Assembly (NCBI GenBank): GCA_963970005.1
Contig: CAXAMN010004191.1
Coordinates: forward strand, 230,907 to 294,906
Length of the DNA stretch: 64,000 bases
Origin: Durusdinium trenchii
Taxonomy: Eukaryota > Sar > Dinophyceae > Suessiales > Symbiodiniaceae
Direction of reading: 5' to 3'
The notes beneath the pieces were generated by a model that saw only the letters and a list, made by a program, of their open reading frames with translations, ran no database searches and had not been told where the DNA came from. Of the stretch, positions 11,655-23,336 are shown one piece after another. Numbering within the stretch: position 1 is the first letter of the stretch; every line of letters starts with the position of its first letter. A program made the translations under genes and the position numbers.

Positions 11655-12180
11655 TTAGCCGCCTTTGGTTTCCTTGAGAGCCACTTTATTCAAATTTGAC
11701 AAGTCCTGTACAATCATGCCTATTGTTTCTATCAGATCATGCCTAGCACAGGTGGTTACCTTGCCGCAAAGCCTGCTAGAAAACCTGCAATCCTCAAAGT
11801 TGTGCCAAGTGATGTTGCTCCCCAGTTTGGCCAAAGAAGATGTGCGCCTGAAACAAGGCCAGGAGCCCCTGCTCCTAGTAGCGACGCCAGGAGCCCCTAG
11901 TAGCTTCTTGTTCCTAGTAGTACGGCCAGGAGCTACTCTAGTAGCTTCCTTGCCATGGAAAGGGAGCATAACAAGTGTTCGGGAGCACCACCACGGCATG
12001 GGAATGAGCAGGCCATCAAAATCCCGTGGACGAGAAAGGCGTCTCTTGGCGGCTATTGAGCAATTAGGATCTTTTAGGTATCGGTCTATGACTGCTCGCC
12101 TCTGCACGAACGAAGCATGGCTTATTGGAAAAAGCAGCCTTTCCAATCGGAAACCCACCGCACCAGCCATTGGCCTCACA
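11655..12180 (-). CDS. Possible two-exon 3' part of an unrecognised host gene
   Basis: On the minus strand 11655-11850 follows a strong acceptor (CTTGTTTCAG), reads RTSSLAKLGSNITWHNFEDC...GMIVQDLSNLNKVALKETKGG and ends in TAA. An upstream open stretch (about 11960-12180) reads RRAVIDRYLKDPNCSIAAKRR...DFDGLLIPMPWW and could end at a GC or GA donor near 11955. The putative intron is almost entirely type 2 repeat (11860-11950). Whether the two stretches belong to one mRNA is inferred. No domain recognised. Confidence 0.35.
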
Positions 12181-12604
12181 AATCTCTTCGAGGTCCCACA
12201 TTTTGCTGGCCAAATACGGCGAGGATGTGTTGTGCATCAGTGTGCTGATTGTTGTTGCTCTGCTTGTGCTCGGTCATGGTGATTTTGGTTCTGCGTCCAA
12301 CCTCCTACAGACGATCTTTTCCTGGTATGTGCAGACGACTGGGATTTTGCATGTACCAAACGAACCCTCATCCTGCTCAACTGACATTGTCAGTGAAAGA
12401 GCTTTCCCCAAAAGAACACAACAAAATAGAATTGACAGCCGCAGTACCTGACCCCGAAGAACACCTGGGACAAGCAATTTCGATTGTTCAGTTGATCAGA
12501 ACGTAAAGAGCTTCTGGCACCTGGCAACCGACAAAAGAAATTGCCTGTGGAGCAAACCACGCGCCACAGGCTTACCGGGAAAGACATGTCAAGGTTCTCA
12601 ATTC

Positions 12605-12725
12605 AATAAACCTAATAGGATTGGCCTCCAACCTAATAGCGCTGGCTCCAACCTAATAGGGATGGCCTGAAACTTAATAGCAATGGCCTCCAACCTAATA
12701 GCGATGGCCTCCAACCTAATATTCA
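12605..12725. repeat. Type 1 repeat array
   Basis: Five or so units of GGCCTCCAACCTAATAGCGAT in direct orientation. Confidence 0.8.
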
Positions 12726-15039
12726 ATAAACCCATCAGGAATCATGATGTTGTAAACCATTCCCCTGCCACCCACAGGGAGAATGACTTTGGTGGCCACG
12801 GGACCCTGGCTAGTCAGCTTTTCATGCGTTTCCCCATATTGGAGGCGTCTTTTTGTTTCAAGAATATGCTTGTAAAGTAGGGATCCGTTTATCAAAACGA
12901 TGCAAGAAGAGAATGTTGCCAAAAAAAATGTATCTTGCGGTGCAATTTGATTTGAACAAACAACCTTTCTGCCGTCATCCTTCTAAGAGGGTCTCGTAAT
13001 AACAAGAACACTCCGTTTGGATTCTATTCTTATGGATATCTACGATGGCGCGTTTGATTTGCAGGAGGCCTTATGACCATCTCAAACCATCATTCCAACC
13101 CTTCTTCCCTTCTTAAAACGTTTGAAGCTCACAAAGGCGATTGAAGTTCTGGAAACGATTCGGAGGGTCATCCAATCATCCAAGCAAATCTTGAAGTTCT
13201 TCAGAATAATTCTGAAAGGTGCTGATCAGACTTTCAAGTTATCCACAAATTCAGGGGTGGTAACGCCTGTTCTTTCGGACAATGTAAGGGGCAAGCTCAA
13301 GCGCTGCACAAATCCTTAAAGCGCACACGGCCACACATCTGGCACCACACCCACACTCTAAAGCGCACACAAGCACCTCTTCGTATACTTGAAGTAAAAG
13401 GCAACCAGTGCGGTGCAACCCAACCCCCTCCATAGAAAACCATCCAACAACAAGATTGAAAATGCCAGAACCTCAAAACCTAACGAGCACGGAAGAACAA
13501 CCCCTTTTGCTTGCCAGCACCAACAAAACTCACAAAATTGGGTGCGCCGCCCTTAATTAAGAAATCACCCTGCCCAATTGATAGCTAAAGGTAGCTAAAT
13601 GTTAAGAAACGGGGATTCCCCGTTGATTCGGGAGGGCAGCAACTCAAAGCTTGGCGTGTGGCACTCTCGAAATCGAAAAGGAACTGCATGGAACAAGGAC
13701 GCTACTAGTAGCGACAGCCAAGCAAAACAGACCACGGCTGCAGGAGCAACCACTCACACAAATCGTCTGCCCGCAGGATCGCCCGCTGCAAGGCGATTGA
13801 ATAACCTACTTGCGACGGCCTCCAACCCTGAACGACTTATCTTCCAAAAGCCTTCAATAGTTTGGCCTGGACACGTGAAGTTTGAGGCCTACACCTTGCT
13901 AACTGGTGCGGTAGTCACTGTAGACCTTGGCCTTTCCCAAGTGGACCTTCATCATCCTAAACCCGTGCCTCCTCCTTGAACAATGTAATAATCTTACTTC
14001 TCTTGGGCGGCCCCTCCGGTGAAAGCCTAATGATTGCCAAACGGCTGCCTCCTCCCCTTTCTTCCACGTGCGAGGTGGTTTTGGAACTGCTACAACCACG
14101 GTCAGTCCCGAAAAGGATGTGTGCAGGTGTGTGGACAGGTGGGACGGAGACAACTGCCATGGTTCTGCACTTCTGAGGACACCACGTTGAGATCCAACAC
14201 TGTATGGCTTCGAAAGTATCCTCCGTTGAGATCAAAAAACAAATACTGTATAGGTTGTCCAACTAATCTTGTGTCGGTTCCTTTGAAAGTTAACTTAAAA
14301 GGAATGAACGTCTATAAACCTGACCTGAAGACCAACATGGAAACCAAGCACGAGGCCTAACAGAACAGAATTCAGAGTTCAGTTTTGGCAAGAACATAGC
14401 GTTCCCGCCTTTGGCATGGACAGACTTCTCACAGTCCTTGTCGGGATTTGCAATGGGAGAGGCTAACGAGGAAACACAAACATTAATTTTGGAAGGCGGT
14501 CCTCGCAAATACATCCGTCACACTGCACGCAACGCTTCGTCGCCTGTTTCTCCTTGATCAAAGCGTGTCCATTGCCAAATCTCCCGATTAGGTTGGAGGC
14601 CGTCACTAGTACGTTGGAGGCCATTGCTATTAGGTTGATGGTACAGTCCAGTGTGGTGGCCCACATCTCCTCGCAAAGCCCACATGTTGGCTGTGCAAGG
14701 GCCGGATCATGAAGAGCATCCTGTCCCTCGGCAAATAGAACTCAAACTTTGCAAAGCATGTGTTTCACAAAAATAGTTCACTGAAAACAGATTCAAATAG
14801 ATCGCAGTTGAAGTTAGCACCCAACCTGGGGTTTGTAGTGATCAACCACGATCTTCTTCACTGCATCCTGAGTGTTCTTTCCACCTCCCGCTTTCTGCTC
14901 TTTCTCTCTTGGGCCTTGGGCTCAAGCAATCTTCAAGCCACCTTCAGGCACAGAACTGGACTCCTTGGAAAATCATAGAATGTCACATTCTGCACGAACG
15001 CTCCGACTAAACTCGGACTTTGCTGAGTTTGCAAGCAAA
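12726..15039. other. Stretch with no gene recognised
   Basis: Only short open frames and one small pair of type 1 repeats (about 14585-14645) next to a minus-strand open stretch. No conserved motif seen. Confidence 0.4.
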
Positions 15040-15376
15040 AACATTTGGGTGCTCACATTGCAAATCGGACATTGCACAGGCTCCCGGTGTGGGAAGCTTG
15101 TCACATGCGCTGCCTGGAAGTCAGCGGAGACTCCGAATCTGCTTCGTGAACTGAACCACTGAGGTTTTGTCTTTGAGTTTCAACTGGGTCAACTGCGCAC
15201 AAATGGTGGGAACAGTGCAAAGTGACAGGGTCCTCAAACCCAAGTTCGCTTTGCACAAAAACATACGATGATTCTGTAACCAAGCACGAACAATAATGCG
15301 AAAGAAAAATGTCTGAGGTGAACACATTCACAACATCATGGCATACAGCGCATAAGAATTCATGCTCTATGCCCAT
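15040..15376 (-). CDS. RING finger protein, three short exons (partial)
   Basis: Reading right to left, three short exons together make a RING zinc finger. About 15333-15376 has the first pair EFLCAVCHD. 15197-15248 has FEDPVTLHCSHHLC. About 15040-15113 has AAHVTSFPHREPVQCPICN with the last CPIC pair. Intron 15114-15196 begins GC and ends CAG, and the exon after it also starts GCAG, a GC-AG intron with a direct repeat at its ends as is common in dinoflagellates. The sixth zinc ligand would be His (CAAH) rather than Cys. RING proteins usually act as E3 ubiquitin ligases; that role is inferred from the fold only. The exact end of the first exon and both gene ends are not determined. Confidence 0.6.
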
Positions 15377-16275
15377 TTTGATGGTTCTGCTAAAGTTATT
15401 TCACGTTTCCATGCGGGGACTGGCTAGAACTTCCAGTCTTGGGATGAATTGTCAAAACGGTGAGTGTCAGGCTGCAAGGTTTGTGTGTCTGGAATTGTTT
15501 GTTGGAATTCGTTTGCCCAATGTAGATTCAAAATCTTTGTCTTGTAATCTGATCATTTTCTTGGTTTGCGCATTTTGTTGCAATGTTCCAATCCTTCAAT
15601 CACAGCACCTCCTGCAGCAAAGTTTATCCGGCACGTTTCATAGTGTGATAAATGATAACGATGTTGCTATAACAAAAAGGATTTGGTTTGTGGCAGGTTG
15701 GAATGCAACTTGGAAGTCGACATGTCACCACAAGAGTGTAATGTGATTGTCAAGAAACCCTCCCACACCGGCACTACTTGAGCTATGCACGATTCCCACT
15801 CCAGCAGGTGTCGGTTTTTGTCCTACGTGACGATTTTGTGCACAGCCGCCTCAGCCACACGACTGCTCGATAAAGTTTTTCGTTCGGGGACCGCTGACAA
15901 AAAGCCAGTCGCACTAACTAGGGGTTCTTACGGTAAAGGTTGAGGCCCAGTCTTTAACCGTCGTTCTCACATCCGTGTCCGGCAAAGTCGCTTCAAAAGA
16001 GTCTGTCAGGATTTGACTAGGTCGATCGCATCGCCATCGCCATTTGACTACATCATTGAGTTCCCAGAGGACACCGTTTTGAGAATAGGAGCTACCATTG
16101 CTACCACTCGCATGGTAGCGGAGCCTTGCTGCCTTGCTCCAGCAGGCTCGTGTGAAAAAGGAGATCCAGGAGCTCAGAGGAGTCTTGGCAGAGGTCAGCC
16201 TCACAGAGACAAGTGGCACTGCCACCTCCCCCAGCGCAGCCCCCTCAGAGAGCACGGATCATGCTGCTGCCTCTC
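15377..16275. other. Stretch without a clear gene
   Basis: Mostly featureless. The last 140 bases have an open plus-strand stretch with a short helical, charged segment (VKKEIQELRGVLAEV), cut off exactly at the poly(T) of tail element E1a. It could be an exon interrupted by that element. Confidence 0.35.
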
Positions 16276-16530
16276 TTTTTTTTTTGCACGTGTCGAGGCG
16301 CTATGTGTGCAGGTTATGCACAAGTCACCTTAGGCTAGTAAAAGAAGGAGAAGTGAGCCCGCCAACAAGAACAGGCAAAAACCAAACACCAAACCAAACA
16401 AAAAACCCAAAACCAAACCACAACAAACAAGCAAGGCAAGGTTCACTTCTCGAAAGGCTGAGAGAGCCAGAGATTGGTGAAACTGAAATCTGTCAGGGGG
16501 CAATGAATTCATCCCTTGCACTCAGTTCAT
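16276..16530 (-). mobile_element. Tail element E1a (poly(A)-ended, minus orientation)
   Basis: It begins with T10 (the poly(A) of a minus-strand element), then GCACGTGTCGAGGCGC, a small hairpin (GTGCA/TGCAC), a long A/C-rich tract, and the conserved GGGGGCAATGAATTC. The A/C tract is the loop of a hairpin with arms GAGAAGTGAGCC (16348-16359) and GGTTCACTTCTC (16440-16451). Read on the minus strand it lies downstream of LRR gene 1, which ends at 17244. No target duplication found. The 5' boundary (right end) is not determined. Confidence 0.7.
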
Positions 16531-17243
16531 ATTCATCAGGATAGTGCACAATTCACATCGAACGAGGATAGAAATGCAGCAACGTGATCCACTGCAATCC
16601 ACTGTCATGAATGACAAGGGGGGCGCAACCATCGCCCGTGATGCTTCATCAGAGAGACAGAATTGACAGGCGAGAGGTAGCCGTCACTCTATGCACGGTG
16701 GGCGAAAGACGGCACGCAAGACAGAATCGGCAACCAACATCTGACGGACATTGCGGCTCAAGGAAAACCGCTGGAGCATCAATCGAAAACTTCAAATCAT
16801 CGAAGGATGGGCCCAACGGAGCCATACCGACAAGGCCGCAACGAAACGAGAAAGTATGTCGAGAGCGCATGCTGTGGGCAAGCTTGACACCACGACGAGC
16901 ACGAAGGATGCAACGGCAACATCCGCAAACAGCTTTGCAAAGGGACGTTGCAGAAAGGCATAGTTATTCTCGCGTCTCTCCAAAGGCCGAAGCGGGTCAA
17001 CTCGGTGGCCAAGGCGCATTTGTCTTGTTGTTCAAATTTCCACAGTTTCCAGAGCACCTTGCGACCAAATGTCCTTTGCGCTTTCTTTCAAACCTGTGCC
17101 ATAGGAAACATTTATTGAAACGTGCAAGCCCCTAGTACTACGTGAAACAGTGAAACTCCGCTATCCTATCTGCTTCGTGCTGTACAGGCTGTACAATCTG
17201 TACTCATCCAGGACTACCACTAGGGTGGCAGCCTGGGCACTGG
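16531..17243. other. Shared 3' flank between LRR gene 1 and tail E1a
   Basis: No gene recognised. The end at about 17195-17255 (CTGTACTCATCCAG, GCAGCCTGGGCACTG, CTAGC) matches 23653-23722, which lies between LRR gene 3 and tail E1b. The flank is therefore a shared part of an LRR-tail unit rather than random spacer. Confidence 0.5.
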
Positions 17244-18545
17244 CTAGCCGCTCAGTATGTTGGCACCCACAAAGTTGTTGGCTCTGGTATTGGTCAAATT
17301 AGGACCAGCACATGGGTGCAAGTCTGAGCTATTGGCTTCGCCTAACATTTCAATACCCCTACGCATTTCAGTATGGAATTCATCCACCCATCTGTCCTTG
17401 GCATTTGCCGGGAGGCGAATCCATTTTGGTGTGTCCAATTGTTGACAATTCTCAAAGGCATTGGCCCGAGCATAAGCTCCTCTCCAAGTCGTACTTTTGC
17501 CAGTTTTGTGGGAAATGCGAAGCTGCGTACAGCCCGCAAAGGCTCGTCGAGCAATGTACAACAAGGTAGGTGGGATACAGACCTCTTCCAGCGCAGTACA
17601 CTTGGCGAAGGCTTCTTGTTCAATACTTCGCAACTTACTGGAGAGACTAATAAGTTGTTGCAGGTGCAAGCAATGCGCAAAGGTAGATCCCAAGATCTCC
17701 GTAACTTGGGTTCGGGAGAGATCTACTTACTGACTGAAGCTGCAGACAACGCTCGCAGGCTGCGGGCCCTATCCAATTAAAATCTGGTGGCAAGGAGAGC
17801 GAGACGAGCCCCGCCTCCAGGAAGCAACACTCGGGCAGGGACCTGTATAGGTCAGTGGGGTCATACTCCATTTGTTCGAAGTTGAAATGCCGCAGCGCAG
17901 TGCACTTCTCAAAAGCTCGTGGGCGAAATTGCGCCCGCGGGGCTAATTGATTCATGGAGTCACTGGTAGTTCCTAGTTGCAAAAGCGAGCAGCAGTCTTC
18001 AAACACCTTAATCCCGAATTGTTTGCACCCCGGCGCAAGCACAGTTCGGAGTGCATGACTTCTGCGAAAGGCTCCATTCTGCAGGATTACTACTGTGTTC
18101 GGTAGGTGAACCACTTGAAGTTGCAGACAGCTCCTCCACGCGGCTTCTCCGATGATGCGGCTGCTGCAACCTGGACATGCCTGACCTCCATGTTGTGCGA
18201 AAAAGCATGTGGCAGCACTATGTCAGTGGCACTGCACGGGACTCGGAGGGCTCTGACTTTATTTCTCAGCTGCCCCTTATGTTCCGCTTCCATGAAAGAC
18301 TGACGAACTACCAGGTTGAAACAGTTATTGTCACGCAAGGTATTCCAAATTGGGTCAACCAGGCGTTTTTGGGTATCTTTGCGTATAAACTCAAGCTCGC
18401 AGCCAAAGGTGCTGCTCTCTCCAATGTAGGGGAGTTGCTGCAGCACTGCATTTTCGAACTCATTGAGCCGGTCAAATTCCTGCAATTCTACCGCGAGCTG
18501 CATTTATTCTCCAGCAAGGGTGATCAAGATGAGATGTACGACTAA
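17244..18545 (-). pseudogene. LRR gene 1, BspA-type leucine-rich repeat protein, frameshifted
   Basis: Three overlapping minus-strand frames make one protein. 18503-18090 is an N-terminal domain with FGCELEFI and LVDPIWNTL. 18114-17647 holds the first LRRs (NTVVILQNGAF, AFEKCTALRHF). 17693-17244 holds the last (AFAKCTALEEVCIPP, AFAGCTQLR). The repeats follow the AFxxCxxLxxVxLPxxL pattern of the LRR_5/BspA class. The intact LRR gene 4 is its closest relative in the window. At least two frameshifts, so probably not functional. Next to it are LRR gene 2 (upstream) and tail E1a (downstream). Confidence 0.8.
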
Positions 18546-18757
18546 CGATCTCTCTTCGCTCCCTCGGGAGCTACATAGGGACACGATGTCTTCAACCATT
18601 GCAAGAGCCCTGTGTCTAGCTGGTGCTACTGAAGGCTTGAACCCGGGAGTACTGGCAACAGCACAGATAATACTGCCTCGCTTGATTGAAACGGGGAGCT
18701 ACTAGAGTCGTACCAAGGGACAACTACTTGGGTAGCCGCACACTTGAAGTACTATTC

Positions 18758-19986
18758 TCATGTGTGATGGCTAGGCGGGACCATCCAATCAGTTCCATCC
18801 GGAGGGATGTAGTGAAGCCACCATGGCATGTCTAATGCGTGACAGTCCTCAAAAGCATTGTGGGCCGCATAGGGGCGCCTCCAGGTGGTTTTCCTGCCTC
18901 GCCTGCTGCAAGCCCCAGAAGCCCGGTGTCCTATGTAGCGAATTTGTTCAGGAAGGGCGATACCGCCCAAGGCAGTGCACCCCACAAAAGCTTCTGCTCT
19001 AATTTCTCGCAGGCTGGGAGGTAGACTCACCTTTTGTAGGCTATGACAGTGCGAAAAGGTATGCATGTGCAAATGATCAAGTTTTGTGCTAGAGATGTCT
19101 ACCTGGGAGAGTTGTTTGCAGTTTTCAAAGGCCCTATGCAGCGTGACACATCTAATCCCTGCCGAGTGAAAACTGCCATGCGAGAGACCACCAGGAGGGA
19201 CGATGGTGTGACTATGTCTGTCATTGCACATACGTGTGGAAGGGCAATCTGACTCAACTTGGCGCAGCTTTCAAAGACATAAGGCGCTATTACCGCTCCA
19301 TTGGCAAGCCGGCAAGGTTTTTCGGTGATAATTCCCACTTTTTCTAGAGCACAACATTCAGAGAAAAGTCGAACACCAAAAAAGACACAGCCTGGCGCTT
19401 AAACCTCCAGAGCATAACACCCTTGAAAGGAAGCATATTCTATTGCTACGACCGTTTCTGGCAGCTTGACAATTCTGAGCGATGGACAGTATCGCCACGC
19501 TTGCCGATCTATAGTATGGAACCCAGACTCCATTTGGACATGTCTGAGTCGTGTAAGCGAGAAAAAGGCTTTAGCCGGGAGGGTACCCATATTGTTGACA
19601 GGAACCCAAATAGCTTTGGGAAGAGCTTCATACACGTCTCTCTGGAGCTGCTCTTTACCACTACACGACCGGAAGCAGTCTCGCACTATTAGATGAAATC
19701 GCGTATTGTTCCACAGCTCCTCCTGTATCGGGTCACACAAGGCATGCTGGGAGTCTACATCTAGGAGGGTCACTTCACATCCAAAGGCGTCTAACTGGCT
19801 AACCGCAGGCAGGTGTTCGACCAAGTAGTCTTCGAGCATTTCCCAGTTGTGATGGGTACTGAGTGGTACTACGATCTGTATCTCGTTACCAGCCATTGTA
19901 GTGAGGAGGAGGGGACAGGTACAGCTGCCCACAAAATCATCAAGATCATCCTCTTCACCGCTGCGTAGCAACGGAATGTTAGCCAT
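18758..19986 (-). pseudogene. LRR gene 2, BspA-type, one in-frame TAA and one frameshift
   Basis: ATG at 19986 (MANIPLLRSG). The N-terminal domain has FGCEVTLLD and CDPIQEELW, followed by LRRs. An in-frame TAA at 19399-19401 falls inside the invariant APGC step (other copies read VIAPGC or VLAPGC), after which the same frame continues to about 19200. Then a frameshift leads into 19231-18758 (AFENCKQLSQVDISST, AFVGCTALGGIALP). The C-terminal half resembles LRR gene 3 most. The N-terminal 90 residues look like a beta-grasp, perhaps ubiquitin-like, domain; that is a weak guess. It lies between C' and LRR gene 1, the order C-LRR-LRR also seen at 50-55.5 kb. Confidence 0.8.
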
Positions 19987-20025
19987 GGCCGAGGGCAGGC
20001 AATGCCGGCATCGGGACTTGACCCG

Positions 20026-20050
20026 TAGCTATTTTGAGCCCGCAGCAAGG
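20026..20050 (-). other. Possible spliced-leader relic upstream of LRR gene 2
   Basis: On the minus strand TTGCTGCGGGCTCAAA lies 40-65 bases before the ATG of LRR gene 2. It keeps GGCTCAA of the leader core but little else. A weaker case than the other relics. Confidence 0.3.
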
Positions 20051-20273
20051 GTTGAGACTTGCCGATTTATGGCATTTCACTTGGGATGTTCCCCTTTCCC
20101 CATTAGAGGGTTCCTCGCTACCCAGTAGTAGGATAATGGTCAAGAGCAGCTACCTTGGTCAGGACAGTATCTTGGGATACTGCCTGCCAGCTAGGCTGCG
20201 TTGGCTGTGTTGGCTTATGACCCATTGGGGGGTGTATTGCCAGAGCCTTGCCTCTAGATTTCCGCAGGGATAA

Positions 20274-22746
20274 TCACGGTTCGCTGGAGCTAGGAGCACT
20301 AGCCCTCTCAGAAGAGCCGGAGGTACTCGCTTGCTCCACGCCCTGCCCCTGGGCTGGGCTAGGGTGAGTGACCTGTTCTGATTTAGTGTCAGGAACTGTG
20401 TCAGGAGCTACAGGATTGTTTTGATTAATTGTCCTATAGTATCCCTGTCTCATTCGCGCAGCATTGAATGCCTCAGTTACCTGTACGTAACTTGCATGGC
20501 TCATCCAGGAGACCTGATCTTGCCATGTGGCAGGAAGGAGGGAGTTCGGATGCAGCATAAGGCTTCCTGGTCTTGTCTTCTTCATCCGCAGGATAGCCCC
20601 AATAAAAACAGGCATGGAGTATGTTTCGAGGGGTCATTGTTAGCGTTCGGTTCTTAGAGAGAATATTCCAGTTGGTTCTTGAGATGACCACTGCCAGTCC
20701 GGTAAGGAGCCATTTTGAAATAATCTCATATTTGTTGCCTACACTCGTTTTGGAGTCGGTTTCTTTGACTCTGAGGAGTAGTCCTTGTTGAAAGGAGAAG
20801 CTGGGACCACGTAGGTATCCTCTTCGTTGTCCTCTTCATCACTCTCAGGAGCGGGCGTAGCTTCAACATTTCCATGGAAGTTTTCTTTCCATCCTGAAGC
20901 TTGCGCCTCACCTGTTGAGACCGGTTCGGCCATACCCGTTTCAGCAGCAGCCTTTGGGTCACCTTGAGCAACGGCTAGCCCATCTGCCACATTGTGCCAT
21001 ACCGGCACCTCTAGCCGAAAGATGCTTTTATAAGAGGACTGGAAAGAAACCATTTGCCCTAAACTCCCATCTAGGAGGCCTTGTTGATAGGCGTAAGCCA
21101 GACGTGGCGTATCTGGGAACTCCGGATAATCATTAGAGACGCATTGACCCTCATAGGATCCAACAATAATGTATGGGTTGTTGGCCTCATTATCGGAGTT
21201 GTGTTTGTAACGCTTCCCTTCCTCTGGAGTGACGTCACGGAAGCGGAGAACCCCCATTCTTTCAACAAGCTTGTGGATTAACTGAACAGGGAGGTATACG
21301 TGCAAATGGTAGATGGGCAGGTCTGGTTTGCCGAGGCACAGGTTCCGACCAAAGGACATTACCACTGTTCGCATGAGCGAAAGAGCATTGCGGTTGGACT
21401 CCAGCGCCGGAGTTGCATTTTCATCTCTTGGACGAAATGCCGGGATACCTCTTGCTTCCACCGTTTTGGCCTCGCACGTTTTGGCACTGTTTGCTCAGGC
21501 CGAAGAAATTCAAACAGAGACGCCAGCTGACGCGCCGTTGCTCCACAAATGACATCAAAATCTCGTCGTACCTCCCGCACAACTTCACGTGGCAACTGAT
21601 TGAAAGGGGCACCTCTGAAGCTCAACTCCGCCAGGCGCCGGTAAAGTGTGACTCGCAAGAGTACTCCTACATGTCGCAACTGCACACTGAGGCGTGCAAG
21701 CGGCCACTCCTGCGGCAGCATGGCGAGAAGACTGGTTGGTGGTGCATTGGGCGGCAGGGCCTCTGGTTGTGCCTCAGTTAGCTCCTCTGGTTCCTTAAGT
21801 GCTAATATGGATAGTGTCTGGAAGCGATGCACTACTTGCATAGCTCTCTGCTCAGAGAGTAGGGCAATGCCGGAGTCTACTGCTCCTGCCTGCTCACCAT
21901 CCTCTTGAATATGAATTTCCGTGGTAGCAGCATCTGTATTGGCATTGGGGCCAGCAGCACTATTCCATATCGTTGACTCCGGCATCTGTGGGTCAGCTGC
22001 ACCAGTTGCTGCTGGGCGGGCAGGTGCTAAGTCCAACAAACCTGTGGACACTCCCGTCTGCGTTTGCTGGTGGGAATATAATGCTCTCAAGAGGTCTTGC
22101 TCAAGGATACTGGGGAGGTGCTCGGGGGCTTTTGGCGAGCTGAGGCCCGGTGGCAGCCTTGGACTTCACTGCGAGGGGCTTCACCGGCGGGCTGCATTGG
22201 CATGACAGGTTCGATAGCAGCCTTTGGTGGTGTCTGCTCTCTTTGGGGGTGGAGCTTGCCGAGCCACTCGGGGACACCACTGCCGGATCAACTCCACAAG
22301 GAGGGGAAGGTGCCTGGCGGTAAGTCTTGTTGCCAGCGGTTACGTCTCTTGACGTCCACGGGGAGTGTGCTTCCAATGTACTCAGGGGATGCTGGAGCAG
22401 CAGAAGGACGGCTACTTGGGTAGCCGCCTTCGTTACTGAGGCTGGTGCATGGTATTTCCTGGGTTTCGCCAGGGGAAGTACGATCATCATTGGAGGCGCC
22501 CTGTGACACAGCAGGCGCCGGGCGTTTCGTCCCGGTCTTTTCCGTGTGCCTTGTTGTGGTAGGCAGGTTGTCAAGGGCTACTGTACTTTGACCGTAATGG
22601 AGGGGCTGAGATGCCGCTTGCAGAGTCACAGGCACACCACCACAAGTTTTCTCTTGCTCGGCGCTCCCCTCTGCACTTGCGTCAATGTCAATGACACTAT
22701 CAGGTTTCTGCTTCCTCAGCTTCTTCCTCCTCTTGGCTAACAGCAT
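20274..22746 (-). pseudogene. Family C gene copy (C'), frameshifted
   Basis: A decayed relative of the intact C gene at 50113-52638, spread over several minus-strand frames: 22746-22288 (acidic, low complexity), 22090-21359 (LSEQRAMQ, EWPLARLSVQLRHVG), 21461-20739 (LMRTVVMSFGRN, VYLPVQLIHKLV, DGSLGQMVSFQS), 20691-20473 (RTNWNILSKN, KGYP-like WGYPADEE) and 20615-20274 (low-complexity tail). The same blocks occur in the same order in C. Frame changes between all blocks mark it as a pseudogene. The upstream (right) side is cut by tail element E1b at 22748, so any true start is lost or lies beyond it. Function of the family is unknown. Confidence 0.75.
22413..22430. repeat. Perfect hairpin GGCTAC-TTGG-GTAGCC
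   Basis: Six-base arms around TTGG, inside C'. A one-armed relative (AACTACTTGGGTAGCCG) sits at 18724-18741 between LRR genes 1 and 2. Confidence 0.5.
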
Positions 22747-22747
22747 C

Positions 22748-23336
22748 TTTTTTTTGCACGAGTCGAGGCGCTATGTGTGCAGGTTCTGCGCAAGTCACCT
22801 TAATCGAGTTAAGGGAGAGTTGCTATCCAGGTTGCAATCCAACAGAGCGGCAAAACAAGAAACCCCCACGCAACCAAAAAACCAGAACCCACAAACCCCA
22901 AAGGAACCCCAAACCAAGGAATCAACCTGTTATGCAACTCTTGCGATCATGCAGAGATAATGAGTGAAGGTGAGACAGGGGCAATGAATTCCGCCAAGCA
23001 CTCAGTATATCTTGTCCTTCAACAAGCCCGTAAGTGCCTGGGTCATCTTGTACTAGTGGCAGAAGGCATAACGAATCGAAATACTGCATGCAAAGACAAG
23101 GAAGAGCGTGTCCATGAAAGCTTAGCAAAGGCCCTTGACAGGCATTTCTGCGTGGCTTGAGCACTGTCCTATCAATAGCAGGTCCTACAATCAAAATTGG
23201 ACCCGCTGATTGCCAGCTGGACTGTTTTGCGCCCGTGATGAACAGGGGCTCACAGTTGGCATGATGTGGCAACTGGAGGAAGACCACTGCACTTGTGATC
23301 GGAATTTCCAAAATGACGAAAAGCAAGGGACAGTGT
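22748..23336 (-). mobile_element. Tail element E1b (poly(A)-ended, minus orientation)
   Basis: T8 at the left, then GCACGAGTCGAGGCGC, hairpin GTGCAG/CTGCGC, and a large hairpin with arms about 22815-22840 and 22919-22942 (AGAGTTGC and CAGGTTG pairing with CAACCTG and GCAACTCT). The loop is A/C-rich. GGGGCAATGAATTC follows. The right part matches E1c to its end (GATCGGAATTTCCAAAATG, then CAGTGTA). On the minus strand it lies about 1.3 kb downstream of LRR gene 3. No target duplication visible; it abuts C' on the left. Confidence 0.75.

Noticed and set aside
16746-16761. ACATTGCGGCTCAAG as another spliced-leader relic
   Set aside because: Only GGCTCAAG matches, and no plus-strand gene follows.
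22748-22960. Open frames beginning FFLHESRRYVCRFC at several loci, looking like a conserved small protein
   Set aside because: They are translations of the tail-element end (poly(T) plus GCACGAGTCGAGG); conservation is at the DNA/RNA level and frames differ between copies.
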